DNA from: Labedella phragmitis
GTDB lineage: Bacteria; Actinomycetota; Actinomycetes; Actinomycetales; Microbacteriaceae
Length of the DNA stretch: 64,000 nt
Direction: 5' to 3'
Assembly: GCF_004078635.1 (NCBI RefSeq)
Contig: NZ_RZNB01000001.1
Span: forward strand, 744,001-808,000
How positions within the stretch are numbered: the first letter of the stretch is position 1; each line of letters starts with the position of its first letter. Under the pieces are notes generated by a model that saw nothing but the letters and a program-made list of their open reading frames with translations, was not told where the DNA came from and searched no databases. Positions 45,781 through 54,065 of this stretch are shown here, in pieces. The translations under genes and the position numbers were made by a program.

Positions 45781-47259
45781 CTAGTGGTGGGCGGGAGCGG
45801 GAGCGCCGTCGGCCGCGGGGACCGCGCGCACGAAGAACGCGCCGACGATGCCGAGCGTCGAGATGACCGCGCCGTAGAGGAATGCCGTGTGCACGCCGCC
45901 CGCCGTCGCGATCACGGGGCTCGCGCCGTCGGCGAGGAGTGCGGTCGTGCCGACCGTCATGACCGAGACGAAGAGCGTCGTGCCGGCGGCTCCGGCGAGC
46001 TGCTGGACCGTCCCGACGATCGCGCTTCCGTGCGAGTAGAGCTTCGGAACGACCGCGCCGAGGCCCGAGGTGAACAGCGGCGTGAAGGTGAGCGCGAGAC
46101 CGGCGGACAACGCGACGTGGACCGCGAGGATGACCCAGGCCGGCGTCGATTCCGTCGCACCGAACGCGAGCGCCCAGAGGGCGGCCGCCACGATGATCGT
46201 TCCCGGCACGAGCAGCGGGCGGGCGCCGACGCGGTCGTAGGCTCGACCGACGAAGGGCGCGGCGAGCCCCATGAGCAGACCGCCGGGGAGCAGCAGGAGT
46301 CCCGCCTGGACGGGCTCGAGACCGAGGACCGACTGCAGGTAGATCGGGACGAGGATGAGCGTGCCGAAGAGCGCCATCATCATGACCGCCATGAGCAGGA
46401 CCGTGACCGAGAAGGTGCCCGACCGGAACGTGCGGAGGTCGAGCAGTGCTGCGTCCGCGCGCTGCAGTTGCAGTTGACGGCCGATGAACAGGGCGAGGCC
46501 GAGACCGCCGACGACGAACGGGACCCACACGGGCATGAGGGCCGTGCCGCTCGCCCCCTCGCCGAGAGAGCTGAGCGCGTACACGATGCCGCCGAAACCG
46601 ACGACCGACAGCACGACGGAGAGCGCGTCGATGCGCGAGTCCGTGTGCTCACCGACGTTCTTCATCCGGCTGAGGCCGAGGATGAGCGACGCGACGGCGA
46701 TCGGGAGGACGAGCCAGAAGATGAAGCGCCAGTCGAACGAGTTGAGAATGATGCCCGAGATCGTGGGGCCGACGGCGGGCGCGACGGAGATGACGATCGA
46801 GATGTTGCCCATCATGCGGCCGCGATTGGCCGGCGGGACGAGCGTCATGACCGTGGTCATGAGGAGCGGCATCATGACGGCCGTGCCGCTCGCCTGGATG
46901 ATGCGGCCGAGGAGCAGCACCTCGAAGGTCGGCGCGAGCGCCGCCGCGAGGGTGCCGATGCTGAAGAGCGTCATCGCGGTGCCGAAGAGTGTCCGGGTCG
47001 TGAAGCGCTGGATGAGGAACCCGGTGATCGGGATGATCACGGCCATCGTGAGCAGGAACGCCGTGGTGAGCCACTGACCGACGTGCGCCTCGATGCCGAG
47101 GTCTTCCATGAGGACCGGCAGGGCGACGCCCATGACGGTCTCGTTGAGGATGACGACGAATGCCGAGACGAGCAGGAGGGTGATGACGGAGCGGTCACGA
47201 GCGGAGAGCCCGCCCTCCGTCGTCGTGGATCTGGGGGGGAGAGTGGTCTGTTCCGTCAT
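45781..47259 (-). CDS. MFS transporter, DHA2 (14-TM) drug exporter type
   Basis: 492-aa membrane exporter. Fourteen hydrophobic segments can be counted. Motif C-like GRIIQASGTAVMMPLLMTT and the VILNETVMGVALPVL opening are typical of the EmrB/QacA (DHA2) family. ATG 47259 follows GAGG by about 8 nt on the minus strand. Second gene after nitroreductase in direction but separated by 298 nt, in which an inverted repeat lies. Substrate unknown; hydrophobic drugs or bile-type compounds are usual. Confidence 0.9.
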   Translation of the reverse strand: MTEQTTLPPRSTTTEGGLSARDRSVITLLLVSAFVVILNETVMGVALPVLMEDLGIEAHVGQWLTTAFLLTMAVIIPITGFLIQRFTTRTLFGTAMTLFSIGTLAAALAPTFEVLLLGRIIQASGTAVMMPLLMTTVMTLVPPANRGRMMGNISIVISVAPAVGPTISGIILNSFDWRFIFWLVLPIAVASLILGLSRMKNVGEHTDSRIDALSVVLSVVGFGGIVYALSSLGEGASGTALMPVWVPFVVGGLGLALFIGRQLQLQRADAALLDLRTFRSGTFSVTVLLMAVMMMALFGTLILVPIYLQSVLGLEPVQAGLLLLPGGLLMGLAAPFVGRAYDRVGARPLLVPGTIIVAAALWALAFGATESTPAWVILAVHVALSAGLALTFTPLFTSGLGAVVPKLYSHGSAIVGTVQQLAGAAGTTLFVSVMTVGTTALLADGASPVIATAGGVHTAFLYGAVISTLGIVGAFFVRAVPAADGAPAPAHH

Positions 47260-47479
47260 CTGGTGCCTCGAGTCCGTCGTCGTGTCGGGCGGCCGGGCGG
47301 GAGATCGGTCCCGCCGCCGCGCTTCGTTGATGCTGAGTCGTCGCGTCGATCGGGCCGTGCCCGTGCGCATACGAGAGCAGAACCGGCGAGGGTGCTCCGT
47401 CATTCCCGATGGAATCGGATCCGCGCCGCGCCGTCTTCCCAGTATGGCGGCGCGGCTCCGGATCCGCATCGACGGTCCC

Positions 47480-47503
47480 CAGGTTTCACGTGCTGGAAAC
47501 CTG
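47480..47503. promoter_or_regulatory. Inverted repeat between nitroreductase and MFS genes
   Basis: CAGGTTTC, 8 nt, GAAACCTG: a perfect 8-bp dyad in the 298-nt gap. It could be an operator of a TetR/MarR-type regulator for the MFS gene, or a weak terminator of the nitroreductase gene (55 nt past its stop). GGATCCGC also occurs three times in this gap. No other gene or RNA was seen here. Confidence 0.45.
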
Positions 47504-47557
47504 CTGGACGAATCCGCTCGGGCACTGAGGAACGGGGGAGCGGATCCGCGTGGGACC

Positions 47558-48154
47558 TCAGTTGTCGATGAGGACGACCTCCTCGAAGGACTTGCGGACG
47601 CGCGGGGCCGTTTCGCGCGAGCGCAGCACCTCGGATTCGAGCGCCTCCGGCGAGCCGATCACGCCGACGGCCGTGACGGTCACCGGGACGAAGCGCTGGT
47701 CGAGGCCGAACGCCCGACGGATGCCGTCCACGTCGAATCCGCCCATGGGGTGGGTGACCAGGCCGTTCTTGTGCGCTTGCAGCGCGAAGGTCGCGGCCGC
47801 CTGACCGAGGTCGTACTCGGCCCAGCGCAAGGGCGTGCCGTCAGCCGTCTCGGCTTCGGCGATGTTGACGACGAGAGCCGCGGCCGTGGACGCCCACGCG
47901 GCGTTGAAGCCGAGCAGGTTCTCCGAGATGAGGCGGTAGGTTTCGCTGCCGCGCCGACCCACGATGAAGCGCCAGGGCTGCGTGTTGCTGGCGGACGCCG
48001 CCCAGCGGGCCGCTTCGAGGGCGGACAGGAGCGCCGTCTCGTCGATCTCGGCGGTCGCGTCGAAGGATCGCGGACTCCACCGCGCGGCGATGACGTCGCT
48101 GATGGGAACGCGCGTGTCGGCGAGGCGATCGGGGGATGTGGTGGTGATGCTCAC
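47558..48154 (-). CDS. Nitroreductase family protein
   Basis: 198-aa FMN-dependent oxidoreductase. The N-terminal FMN-binding segment SPRSFDATAEIDETAL and AASASNTQPWRF are typical, and a Gly-rich VTHPMGGFDVDGIRRAFG follows. GTG 48154 is chosen as start because upstream in-frame codons run into the acs 3' region with no family similarity. 77 nt downstream of acs on the same strand. Confidence 0.88.
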   Translation of the reverse strand: MSITTTSPDRLADTRVPISDVIAARWSPRSFDATAEIDETALLSALEAARWAASASNTQPWRFIVGRRGSETYRLISENLLGFNAAWASTAAALVVNIAEAETADGTPLRWAEYDLGQAAATFALQAHKNGLVTHPMGGFDVDGIRRAFGLDQRFVPVTVTAVGVIGSPEALESEVLRSRETAPRVRKSFEEVVLIDN

Positions 48155-48231
48155 GGTCTGTGCTTCCTGTCGATCCGACGATGACCGGACTTCGTCGTCC
48201 TCGGTCGTCGCAACGCGACTCGGCACCATCT

Positions 48232-50271
48232 CTATTCCTGTGTATGGAAAATCGTGCGGATGGTCGAGGGGACGGAGTCGTCCTGCAGGCTCGTGACGTC
48301 ACCGAGAGGGCGTCCGTCGGCGATGTCGACGAGAAGTCGGCGCATGATCTTGCCCGATCGTGTCTTCGGCAGGTCCGGTACGACGAGGACCGTCCGTGGC
48401 TTGGCGACCGGCCCGATGACGTCGGCGACATGGGAGCGCAAACGCTCGGCGAGCTCGCTCGAGCGCGACCGCCAGTACGCGGCGTCGTCCACGCGATCGG
48501 CGTCGCGCGTCGAGGGAATCACGAAGGCGGCGATCGCGTGCCCCGTGACCGCGTCGGCGACGCCCACGACGCCGGCCTCGGCGACCTCGGGGTGCGACAC
48601 GAGCGCCGACTCGATCTCGATCGTGGACAAGCGGTGACCCGAGACGTTCATGACGTCGTCGACGCGGCCGAGGACCCAGATGTCGCCGTCCGCGTCCCAC
48701 TTGGCGCCGTCACCCGAGAAGAAGTAGCCCTGCTGCCAGAAGCGGGTCCAGTAGGCGTCGCGGTAGCGCTCGGGGTCGCCCCACACGGTGCGGGCGAGCG
48801 ACGGACCCGGCCGGTCGACGACGAGGTAGCCGCCCGAGCCGAACGGGACCGTCTCGCCGCTCTCGTCGACGATGCGTACCCCGACGCCGGGGAGCGCTCG
48901 AGTGGCGGAGCCGGGCTTGAGCGTGGATGCCCCGGGGAGCGGCGCGATGACCGCGGCTCCCGTCTCCGATTGCCACCAGGTGTCGACGATCGGTGCCGTG
49001 CCCGCTCCGATGTTGTCGCGGAACCAGATCCACGCTTCGGGGTTGATCGCCTCGCCGACCGAGCCGAGGAGGCGGATGCTCGAGAGGTCGTAGTGCTCGG
49101 GGACGCCGTCGGGGAACCACGAGCTGAGGGTGCGCACGAGGGTGGGCGCCGTGTAGTACGTGGTGACGCCGTAGCGCTCGATGATCTCGAAATGCCGACC
49201 GGGGTGCGGCGTCTGCGGCGTACCCTCGTAGATCACCTGCGTCACGCCGTTGGAGAGCGGACCGTAGATCTCGTAGGTGTGCGCCGTGACCCAGGCGAGG
49301 TCGGCCGTGCACCAGTGCACGTCGTCCGGCTTCACGTCGAAGATCGCCCAGTGGGTGAACGACGCTTGCGTGAGGTAGCCGCCGGACGTGTGCACGAGGC
49401 CCTTCGGGCGACCCGTGGTGCCCGACGTGTAGATGATGAAGAGCGGCGTCTCGGCGTCGAAGAACTCGGGCTCGTGCTGCTCGGAAGCCGATCCGACCGC
49501 GTCGTGCCACCAGACGTCGCGTCCGTCGGTCCACGGGATCTCGGGCGTCTCGTCTCCCGTTCGCCGCACGACGAGGACGTGCTCGATGGCGGGAGCGTCG
49601 GCGACCGCACTGTCGGCGTTCTCCTTGACCGCGACGGCCGCGCCGCGACGGAACTGCCCGTCCGTCGTGATGAGGAGCTTCGCTCCCGTGTCGTGAACAC
49701 GGAAGGCGAGCGCGTCGGCCGAGAAGCCGCCGAAGACGAGGGAGTGGATGGCTCCGATGCGGGCGATCGCGAGGGTCGCGATGACCGTCTCCGGGATGAC
49801 CGGGAGATAGACGACGACGCGGTCACCCCGCCCGATGCCGAGTGCCGTGAGCGCGTTCGCCGCCTTCTTGACCTCGCGCTCGAGCTCCGCGTACGTGATG
49901 CTGCGGCGATCGCCCGGTTCGCCCTCGAAGTGCAGGGCGACCTTCTCGCCACGCCCGGCCGCGACATGCCGATCGACGCAATTGACGGCGACGTTGAGCG
50001 TACCGCCCGAGAACCACTCCGTCCGCGGGACGCTCAACGAGCCGTCGTCGAGCAGCCGGACCGGTTCCCACACGGTGGCGGTGTGCCACGGCGTGTGCCA
50101 GTCGAGTCGACGCGCCTGCTCCTCCCAGAACCCGACGGGATCGGCAGCGGCGCGCTCGGACCACGAGGCGTCGACGTTGGCGCGGGCGGCGATCGCCGCG
50201 GGCGGGGGGAACTCCCGCGTCTCGTCGAGGAGGTTCGCGATGGTGGGGTCGGGGGAGGTCGCGTTCGTCAC
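48232..50271 (-). CDS. acs: Acetyl-CoA synthetase (AMP-forming)
   Basis: 679-aa cytosolic enzyme activating acetate to acetyl-CoA. ATP-binding YTSGTTGRPKGLVHT, acetate-pocket WWQSETGAAVIAPLPG, hinge region VLGRVDDVMNVSGHRL and C-terminal PKTRSGKIMRR with the acetylation-controlled catalytic Lys641 are all present. GTG 50271 is chosen because TAGCGT stands 7 nt before it (leaderless) and similarity starts there. No PAT/CobB gene nearby. Confidence 0.95.
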   Translation of the reverse strand: MTNATSPDPTIANLLDETREFPPPAAIAARANVDASWSERAAADPVGFWEEQARRLDWHTPWHTATVWEPVRLLDDGSLSVPRTEWFSGGTLNVAVNCVDRHVAAGRGEKVALHFEGEPGDRRSITYAELEREVKKAANALTALGIGRGDRVVVYLPVIPETVIATLAIARIGAIHSLVFGGFSADALAFRVHDTGAKLLITTDGQFRRGAAVAVKENADSAVADAPAIEHVLVVRRTGDETPEIPWTDGRDVWWHDAVGSASEQHEPEFFDAETPLFIIYTSGTTGRPKGLVHTSGGYLTQASFTHWAIFDVKPDDVHWCTADLAWVTAHTYEIYGPLSNGVTQVIYEGTPQTPHPGRHFEIIERYGVTTYYTAPTLVRTLSSWFPDGVPEHYDLSSIRLLGSVGEAINPEAWIWFRDNIGAGTAPIVDTWWQSETGAAVIAPLPGASTLKPGSATRALPGVGVRIVDESGETVPFGSGGYLVVDRPGPSLARTVWGDPERYRDAYWTRFWQQGYFFSGDGAKWDADGDIWVLGRVDDVMNVSGHRLSTIEIESALVSHPEVAEAGVVGVADAVTGHAIAAFVIPSTRDADRVDDAAYWRSRSSELAERLRSHVADVIGPVAKPRTVLVVPDLPKTRSGKIMRRLLVDIADGRPLGDVTSLQDDSVPSTIRTIFHTQE

Positions 50272-50278
50272 GTCGTCA

Positions 50279-50284
50279 ACGCTA
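50279..50284 (-). promoter_or_regulatory. -10 hexamer of acs (leaderless)
   Basis: TAGCGT on the minus strand, 7 nt before GTG 50271, with no Shine-Dalgarno between. Confidence 0.5.
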
Positions 50285-50332
50285 CGGCGTTGCTCCAGTC
50301 GGTCCCGGCGGAGCCGAAACGTCGCGTAACAG

Positions 50333-50367
50333 CGGCACCCGCCGTCCGCTGTGGACGACGGGTGCCG
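50333..50367 (-). terminator. Terminator hairpin after the 139-aa protein gene
   Basis: 15-bp stem with one mismatch (50333-50347 with 50353-50367) and a GCTGT loop, between the end of the 139-aa gene (50393) and the acs promoter. It separates the two minus-strand units. Confidence 0.78.
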
Positions 50368-50392
50368 GGTACGGCGCAGTGATGCGCAGAAC

Positions 50393-50812
50393 TCAGGACT
50401 GGCGCGGCTCCGGGTCGATGTCGGGGTCGGTGTGCGTCTCGACGTCGGGACCCTCGAGGGAGCCGTCGTCCGTGGAGTGCTCGACGGCGGGACCGGGCCG
50501 GGCCGGCTCGTGCGGTTCCGAGTCCTCGCTGCCGGGCCGCGACTGATCGAGGCTCGCCGCCTCGATCGGGTCGTCCACCGCCGCGTCGCGGACGTCCGTG
50601 TGGTCCGTCGTGTGGTCCGTCGAGCGGCTCTCGTAGATGGGCGCTCCGCCGTCACCGTCCTCGCCGACGTGCTCGCTCAGCCCGCCGGATCCACCCAGGT
50701 GCTCGCCGGGGCCCTTCTCGGCGTCCTCGACGCGCTTGGCGGCCCACTCCTCCTTCGCGCCGTCCATGATCGGGGCATCCTGGGTCTCGTCGTGCGATGT
50801 GTCGGCAACCAT
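50393..50812 (-). CDS. Acidic hydrophilic protein, unknown function
   Basis: 139 aa with no hydrophobic core. Asp, Glu, Ser, Gly and Pro dominate, with a DHTTDHTDVRDAAVDDPIEAA segment. The first 40 residues (DGAKEEWAAKRVEDAEKG) could form a helix. GAGGAGG stands 7 nt before ATG, a stronger ribosome site than most genes here. Composition is that of a disordered stress protein; no family recognised. Part of the cluster around the Rv2629-like gene. Confidence 0.72.
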   Translation of the reverse strand: MVADTSHDETQDAPIMDGAKEEWAAKRVEDAEKGPGEHLGGSGGLSEHVGEDGDGGAPIYESRSTDHTTDHTDVRDAAVDDPIEAASLDQSRPGSEDSEPHEPARPGPAVEHSTDDGSLEGPDVETHTDPDIDPEPRQS

Positions 50813-50963
50813 CGGGTCCTCCTCGTGTCGGGTCGAGTGCGATCTCGACTCCGCCCAGAGTACGAAGGCGGCGGCCCGGGAGCCAGGCGGTTGACGGCGG
50901 ACGGTGAGCGTGACAGGTCGCGCGTTCGCCGTCCGCCGGTCTCGACACCTACCACGTGGTCGC

Positions 50964-51209
50964 TCAGCCCGCCGTCTCGTCGAGGTCGATCTCCTCGCCC
51001 GCCAGGTCGTTCTCCGCGAATCCGGGTTCCGGTTCGCGCGGCGCGCCTCCCGTCGGACCGTTGTTGCCGTCGCCAGTGCCCGGAAGGACGGTCTCCCCCG
51101 CGACGCCGTCCGTCGCGACCGTCTGGATCGCGTGCTCGCGGAGGAGTTCGTCCTCCGCGTCGAGGTCGCCGGAGTCCTGAGGCCCGCTGTTCGTCGTGTC
51201 GCTCGTCAT
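50964..51209 (-). CDS. Small acidic hydrophilic protein, unknown function
   Basis: 81 aa, acidic and Gly-rich, with a short possible helix (DLDAEDELLREHAIQTVA) and a C-terminal EEIDLDETAG tail. AAGGAG 5 nt upstream of ATG 51209 decides the start over longer in-frame options. 46 nt after the Rv2629-like gene in the same direction. No family recognised. Confidence 0.7.
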   Translation of the reverse strand: MTSDTTNSGPQDSGDLDAEDELLREHAIQTVATDGVAGETVLPGTGDGNNGPTGGAPREPEPGFAENDLAGEEIDLDETAG

Positions 51210-51255
51210 GATTCTCCTTCTGTCGTCTGTCGTCGGTCGGTGTCTGGTCTGGTGG

Positions 51256-52479
51256 TCAGGCCGGCGTGTCCGGTCCCGTCGCCCAGCGGAGCACGGCCGC
51301 CGGGGTGCGCACGTCGGAGGGCCGGGCGGCGTCGACGTCCGGGTCGGCGCCCTCCGCCGCGTAGCTCTCGGCACGCAATCGGTCGTCGTCGCGCGGTCGG
51401 TCGTCGTCGGTCAGCACGAGGACCCGGGCGTCGGTGAGGAGTGCTGCGCGCGTGAGGCCGAGGTCGGTCGGCGCGCGGGCGAGGACGGCGGCACCGAACG
51501 TCTCCTCCGGCGCCGTCGCCACCCAGGGTGCGCCGTCGAGGGCCAACACCGTCGAGTCGGTCCCGGACGGGGCGCCGAGGATGAGGATCTCCACTTGCGA
51601 CTGCTGGAGGGCCGCGACCACCTCGCCGACGCCCGTCGCGGACGTGCGGCTTCCGGGCCCGCCGGCCCGGAGCAGATCGAGCGCCGCCGCGAGGTCGCGC
51701 TCGACGTGCTCGCCGATCAGCCGGTCGATCTCCGACTCGAGGACGTCGTCGGAGGAACCCTCCGGCGCGATGTTCGCGACGACGGTCGTCGTGAGCGAGG
51801 CCGACGGCTCCGTCAGCTCGCCCTCGAGCTTCTGCACGGCGCGGACGTCACCGCCGACGATCACGAACGCCGGCGCATGCTCGGCGACGAGCTTCTCGAT
51901 GTGCTCCGCGACCTCCGCCTCGTTCTGGCGCCACACCTCCTCGCTGTGCCGCTGGTAGCGCAGATGCGACCAGCCGCCGCCCCCGAACTTGTGGACGGCG
52001 TCCTCTCGTCCCTCGAGGCGGTCCTCGGAGACCGCGCCGACGCGAGCGGTCCGGCGGAGCGAGATCGTCGCGGAATCCCGCTGGACCTCGGCGACCACGA
52101 AGGCGATGTCGGCGGGCCGGTGCCGCACGAGCGGCGTGATGTCCGGAACCGGCCCGTATGCCACGCGTTCGGGCACGACCGGCTCGCCGGCGAGCACCTC
52201 GTCGACGAGGACCTCCCCGCCCCTCACGACGAGGAAGCGTGAGACAGGGCTCGGAGCACCCGTGGTGCGCGACAGGAGGTCCTCGACCGCCTCGATGTCG
52301 GCGTGCGGAGCACCGTGGTCCTCGAGCCGTGCGGCGATCCCGCGCGCTCGCAGTTCCGCGAAGCGGCCGGGGTTCTCCTGGTCGCCGGACGCGTCCGTGT
52401 ACACGACCGAGACCGGCTCTGTCGATCGCAGCAGGCCGGCGAGATCGCTCCCGCCCACGGTGTCCGTCGTGTCCGTCAC
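51256..52479 (-). CDS. Rv2629/Balon-family ribosome hibernation factor homologue (bacterial aeRF1-like)
   Basis: 407 aa. The central motif GGGGWSHLRYQRHSEEVWRQ (166-185) with downstream AFVIVGGDVRAV, and the C-terminal L7Ae-like ILILGAPSG segment, match the bacterial archaeo-eukaryotic-release-factor (baeRF/Vms1-like) family including mycobacterial Rv2629. Rv2629-type proteins and the related Balon bind the ribosomal A site in dormant cells. No GGQ catalytic loop is visible, so peptidyl-tRNA hydrolysis is not expected. ATG 52479 overlaps the upstream 91-aa gene by 4 nt. The substrate or state recognised here is unproven. Confidence 0.82.
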   Translation of the reverse strand: MTDTTDTVGGSDLAGLLRSTEPVSVVYTDASGDQENPGRFAELRARGIAARLEDHGAPHADIEAVEDLLSRTTGAPSPVSRFLVVRGGEVLVDEVLAGEPVVPERVAYGPVPDITPLVRHRPADIAFVVAEVQRDSATISLRRTARVGAVSEDRLEGREDAVHKFGGGGWSHLRYQRHSEEVWRQNEAEVAEHIEKLVAEHAPAFVIVGGDVRAVQKLEGELTEPSASLTTTVVANIAPEGSSDDVLESEIDRLIGEHVERDLAAALDLLRAGGPGSRTSATGVGEVVAALQQSQVEILILGAPSGTDSTVLALDGAPWVATAPEETFGAAVLARAPTDLGLTRAALLTDARVLVLTDDDRPRDDDRLRAESYAAEGADPDVDAARPSDVRTPAAVLRWATGPDTPA

Positions 52480-52751
52480 CGCTCCTCCTCCGCCTCGTCG
52501 ACGACGTCGGTGTCGACGTCGTCCGCGCCGGCGGGGGAGCGGTGCACGATCGGGTCGTCGGCGTCGATGAACCCCCCGTCCACGCCGGACGCCTCGAGGA
52601 CCTCGGCGTCGTCGGTGTCGTCGGGGAGCGGCTCCGTCTGCCGGAACTCCTCCACATGGCTCGGGCCGTGGCCCTGCACGATGCTCTGCGTCTCGTGCTT
52701 CAGCTCCTCGTCGAGCCGGGCGCTATGCGTCGTGTTGCCGCGTTCGCTCAT
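52476..52751 (-). CDS. Small conserved-looking hydrophilic protein upstream of the Rv2629-like gene
   Basis: 91 aa. N-terminal RLDEELKHETQSIVQGHGPSH segment with the pattern D-x-x-L/M-K-H-E, which I recall from unnamed actinobacterial small proteins; the rest is acidic (DADD, VDEAEEER end). GGAGGTG upstream of ATG 52751. Its stop overlaps the hibernation-factor start (ATGA), so the two are translationally coupled. Function unknown. Confidence 0.75.
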   Translation of the reverse strand: MSERGNTTHSARLDEELKHETQSIVQGHGPSHVEEFRQTEPLPDDTDDAEVLEASGVDGGFIDADDPIVHRSPAGADDVDTDVVDEAEEER

Positions 52752-52918
52752 GATGCACCTCCATCGGATCGATCATCCCGGCGGTCGTGCCGGGTATCCT
52801 CCACGCTAAGCAGGGTCTGTCCGCCGCTCCCAGCGCTTGACTCCACCGGGAGGCCTCGTGATAGTCGCGGGACGGACGCCGGTTCGGCCACGTGGGACGA
52901 ATCCACACGGACGCGTCG

Positions 52919-52924
52919 TAGGCT
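52919..52924 (+). promoter_or_regulatory. -10 hexamer of the alcohol dehydrogenase gene (leaderless)
   Basis: TAGGCT, 6 nt before ATG 52931, no Shine-Dalgarno. Confidence 0.5.
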
Positions 52925-52930
52925 CGGCGT

Positions 52931-53980
52931 ATGCATGCCGCCGTCATCCACGCCGCTCACGACGTCCGTTTCGAGTCCGTTCCGGACCCCGTCCTCTCGA
53001 CGGGAGGCGATGCGATCGTGCGTGTCGCCGCGTCCTGCGTGTGCGGCTCCGACCTCTGGCCGTACCGTGGGGTCACGGAGACGAACGAGCCGAGACGCAT
53101 CGGCCACGAATTCGTCGGCATCGTCGAAGAGGTCGGCCCCGACGTGTCCACGATCGCGGTCGGCGACTTCGTGATCGCCCCGTTCTACGACTGCGACTCC
53201 ACCTGCATCAACTGCCGGAACGGCTTCAGCACGTCGTGCCTGAACGGCGGCTGGTGGGGTGCCGACGACCGCTCGGGCGCCTTCGCCGACGGCGGCCAGG
53301 GCGAGCGCGTCCGGGTCCCGCACGCCGACGGCTCGCTCGTCGCGACCCCCGGGCGCCCCGACGACGCGCTCATCCCGCATCTGCTGACGCTCGCCGACGT
53401 CATGGGGACGGGACACCACGCCGCCGTCTCGGCCGGTGTCGGTCCCGGTTCGACGGTCGTCGTCGTCGGCGACGGCGCCGTCGGCCTGTGCGCCGTCCTC
53501 GCCTCGAAGCGTTTGGGCGCCGAGCGTATCGTCGCGATGTCGCGCCACGCCGACCGGCAGGCTCTCGCGCGTCGGTTCGGAGCGACCGACGTCGTCGCGG
53601 AACGGGGCGACGAGGGCGTCGAGCGGATCCACGAGCTCTTCGACGGCGTCGGCGCCGATCATGTGCTCGAGTGCGTCGGGACGAAGGAATCGATGGACCA
53701 GGCGCTGCGTTCCGCGCGACCGGGCGGCCAGGTGGGCTTCGTCGGTGTTCCGAACGGGGGTCCCGAACTGCCGATGCGTCGGATGTTCAGCACCAACGTC
53801 GGCGTCCGCGGCGGCGTCGCCCCCGTGCGCAACTACATCGAGGAGCTGCTGCCGGAGGTGCTCTCGGGAGCGCTCGAACCGGGCCTCGTCTTCGACCTCG
53901 AGCTCCCGCTCTCCGACGTCGCGGAGGCCTACGCCGCGATGGACGAGCGTCGAGCCATCAAGGTGCTGCTGCGTCCGTGA
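52931..53980 (+). CDS. Zinc-dependent alcohol dehydrogenase family protein
   Basis: 349-aa medium-chain dehydrogenase. Catalytic zinc ligands C38 and H59 (with E60); structural zinc set C88, C92, C95, C103. NAD(P) loop VVVVGDGAVGLCAVL at about 174-188. The closest feel is to the MDR group annotated as zinc-dependent IMP-type dehydrogenases. Alone on the plus strand, divergent from the hibernation cluster, leaderless start. Substrate unknown. Confidence 0.9.
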   Translation: MHAAVIHAAHDVRFESVPDPVLSTGGDAIVRVAASCVCGSDLWPYRGVTETNEPRRIGHEFVGIVEEVGPDVSTIAVGDFVIAPFYDCDSTCINCRNGFSTSCLNGGWWGADDRSGAFADGGQGERVRVPHADGSLVATPGRPDDALIPHLLTLADVMGTGHHAAVSAGVGPGSTVVVVGDGAVGLCAVLASKRLGAERIVAMSRHADRQALARRFGATDVVAERGDEGVERIHELFDGVGADHVLECVGTKESMDQALRSARPGGQVGFVGVPNGGPELPMRRMFSTNVGVRGGVAPVRNYIEELLPEVLSGALEPGLVFDLELPLSDVAEAYAAMDERRAIKVLLRP

Positions 53981-54065
53981 AAGAGTCGTCCGGCGGACCC
54001 GTTCGCTGGACGGCGTCCGGTCCGATGGGTAATCTCACTGCGGTCCGGCATTCGAAGAGGATGAT

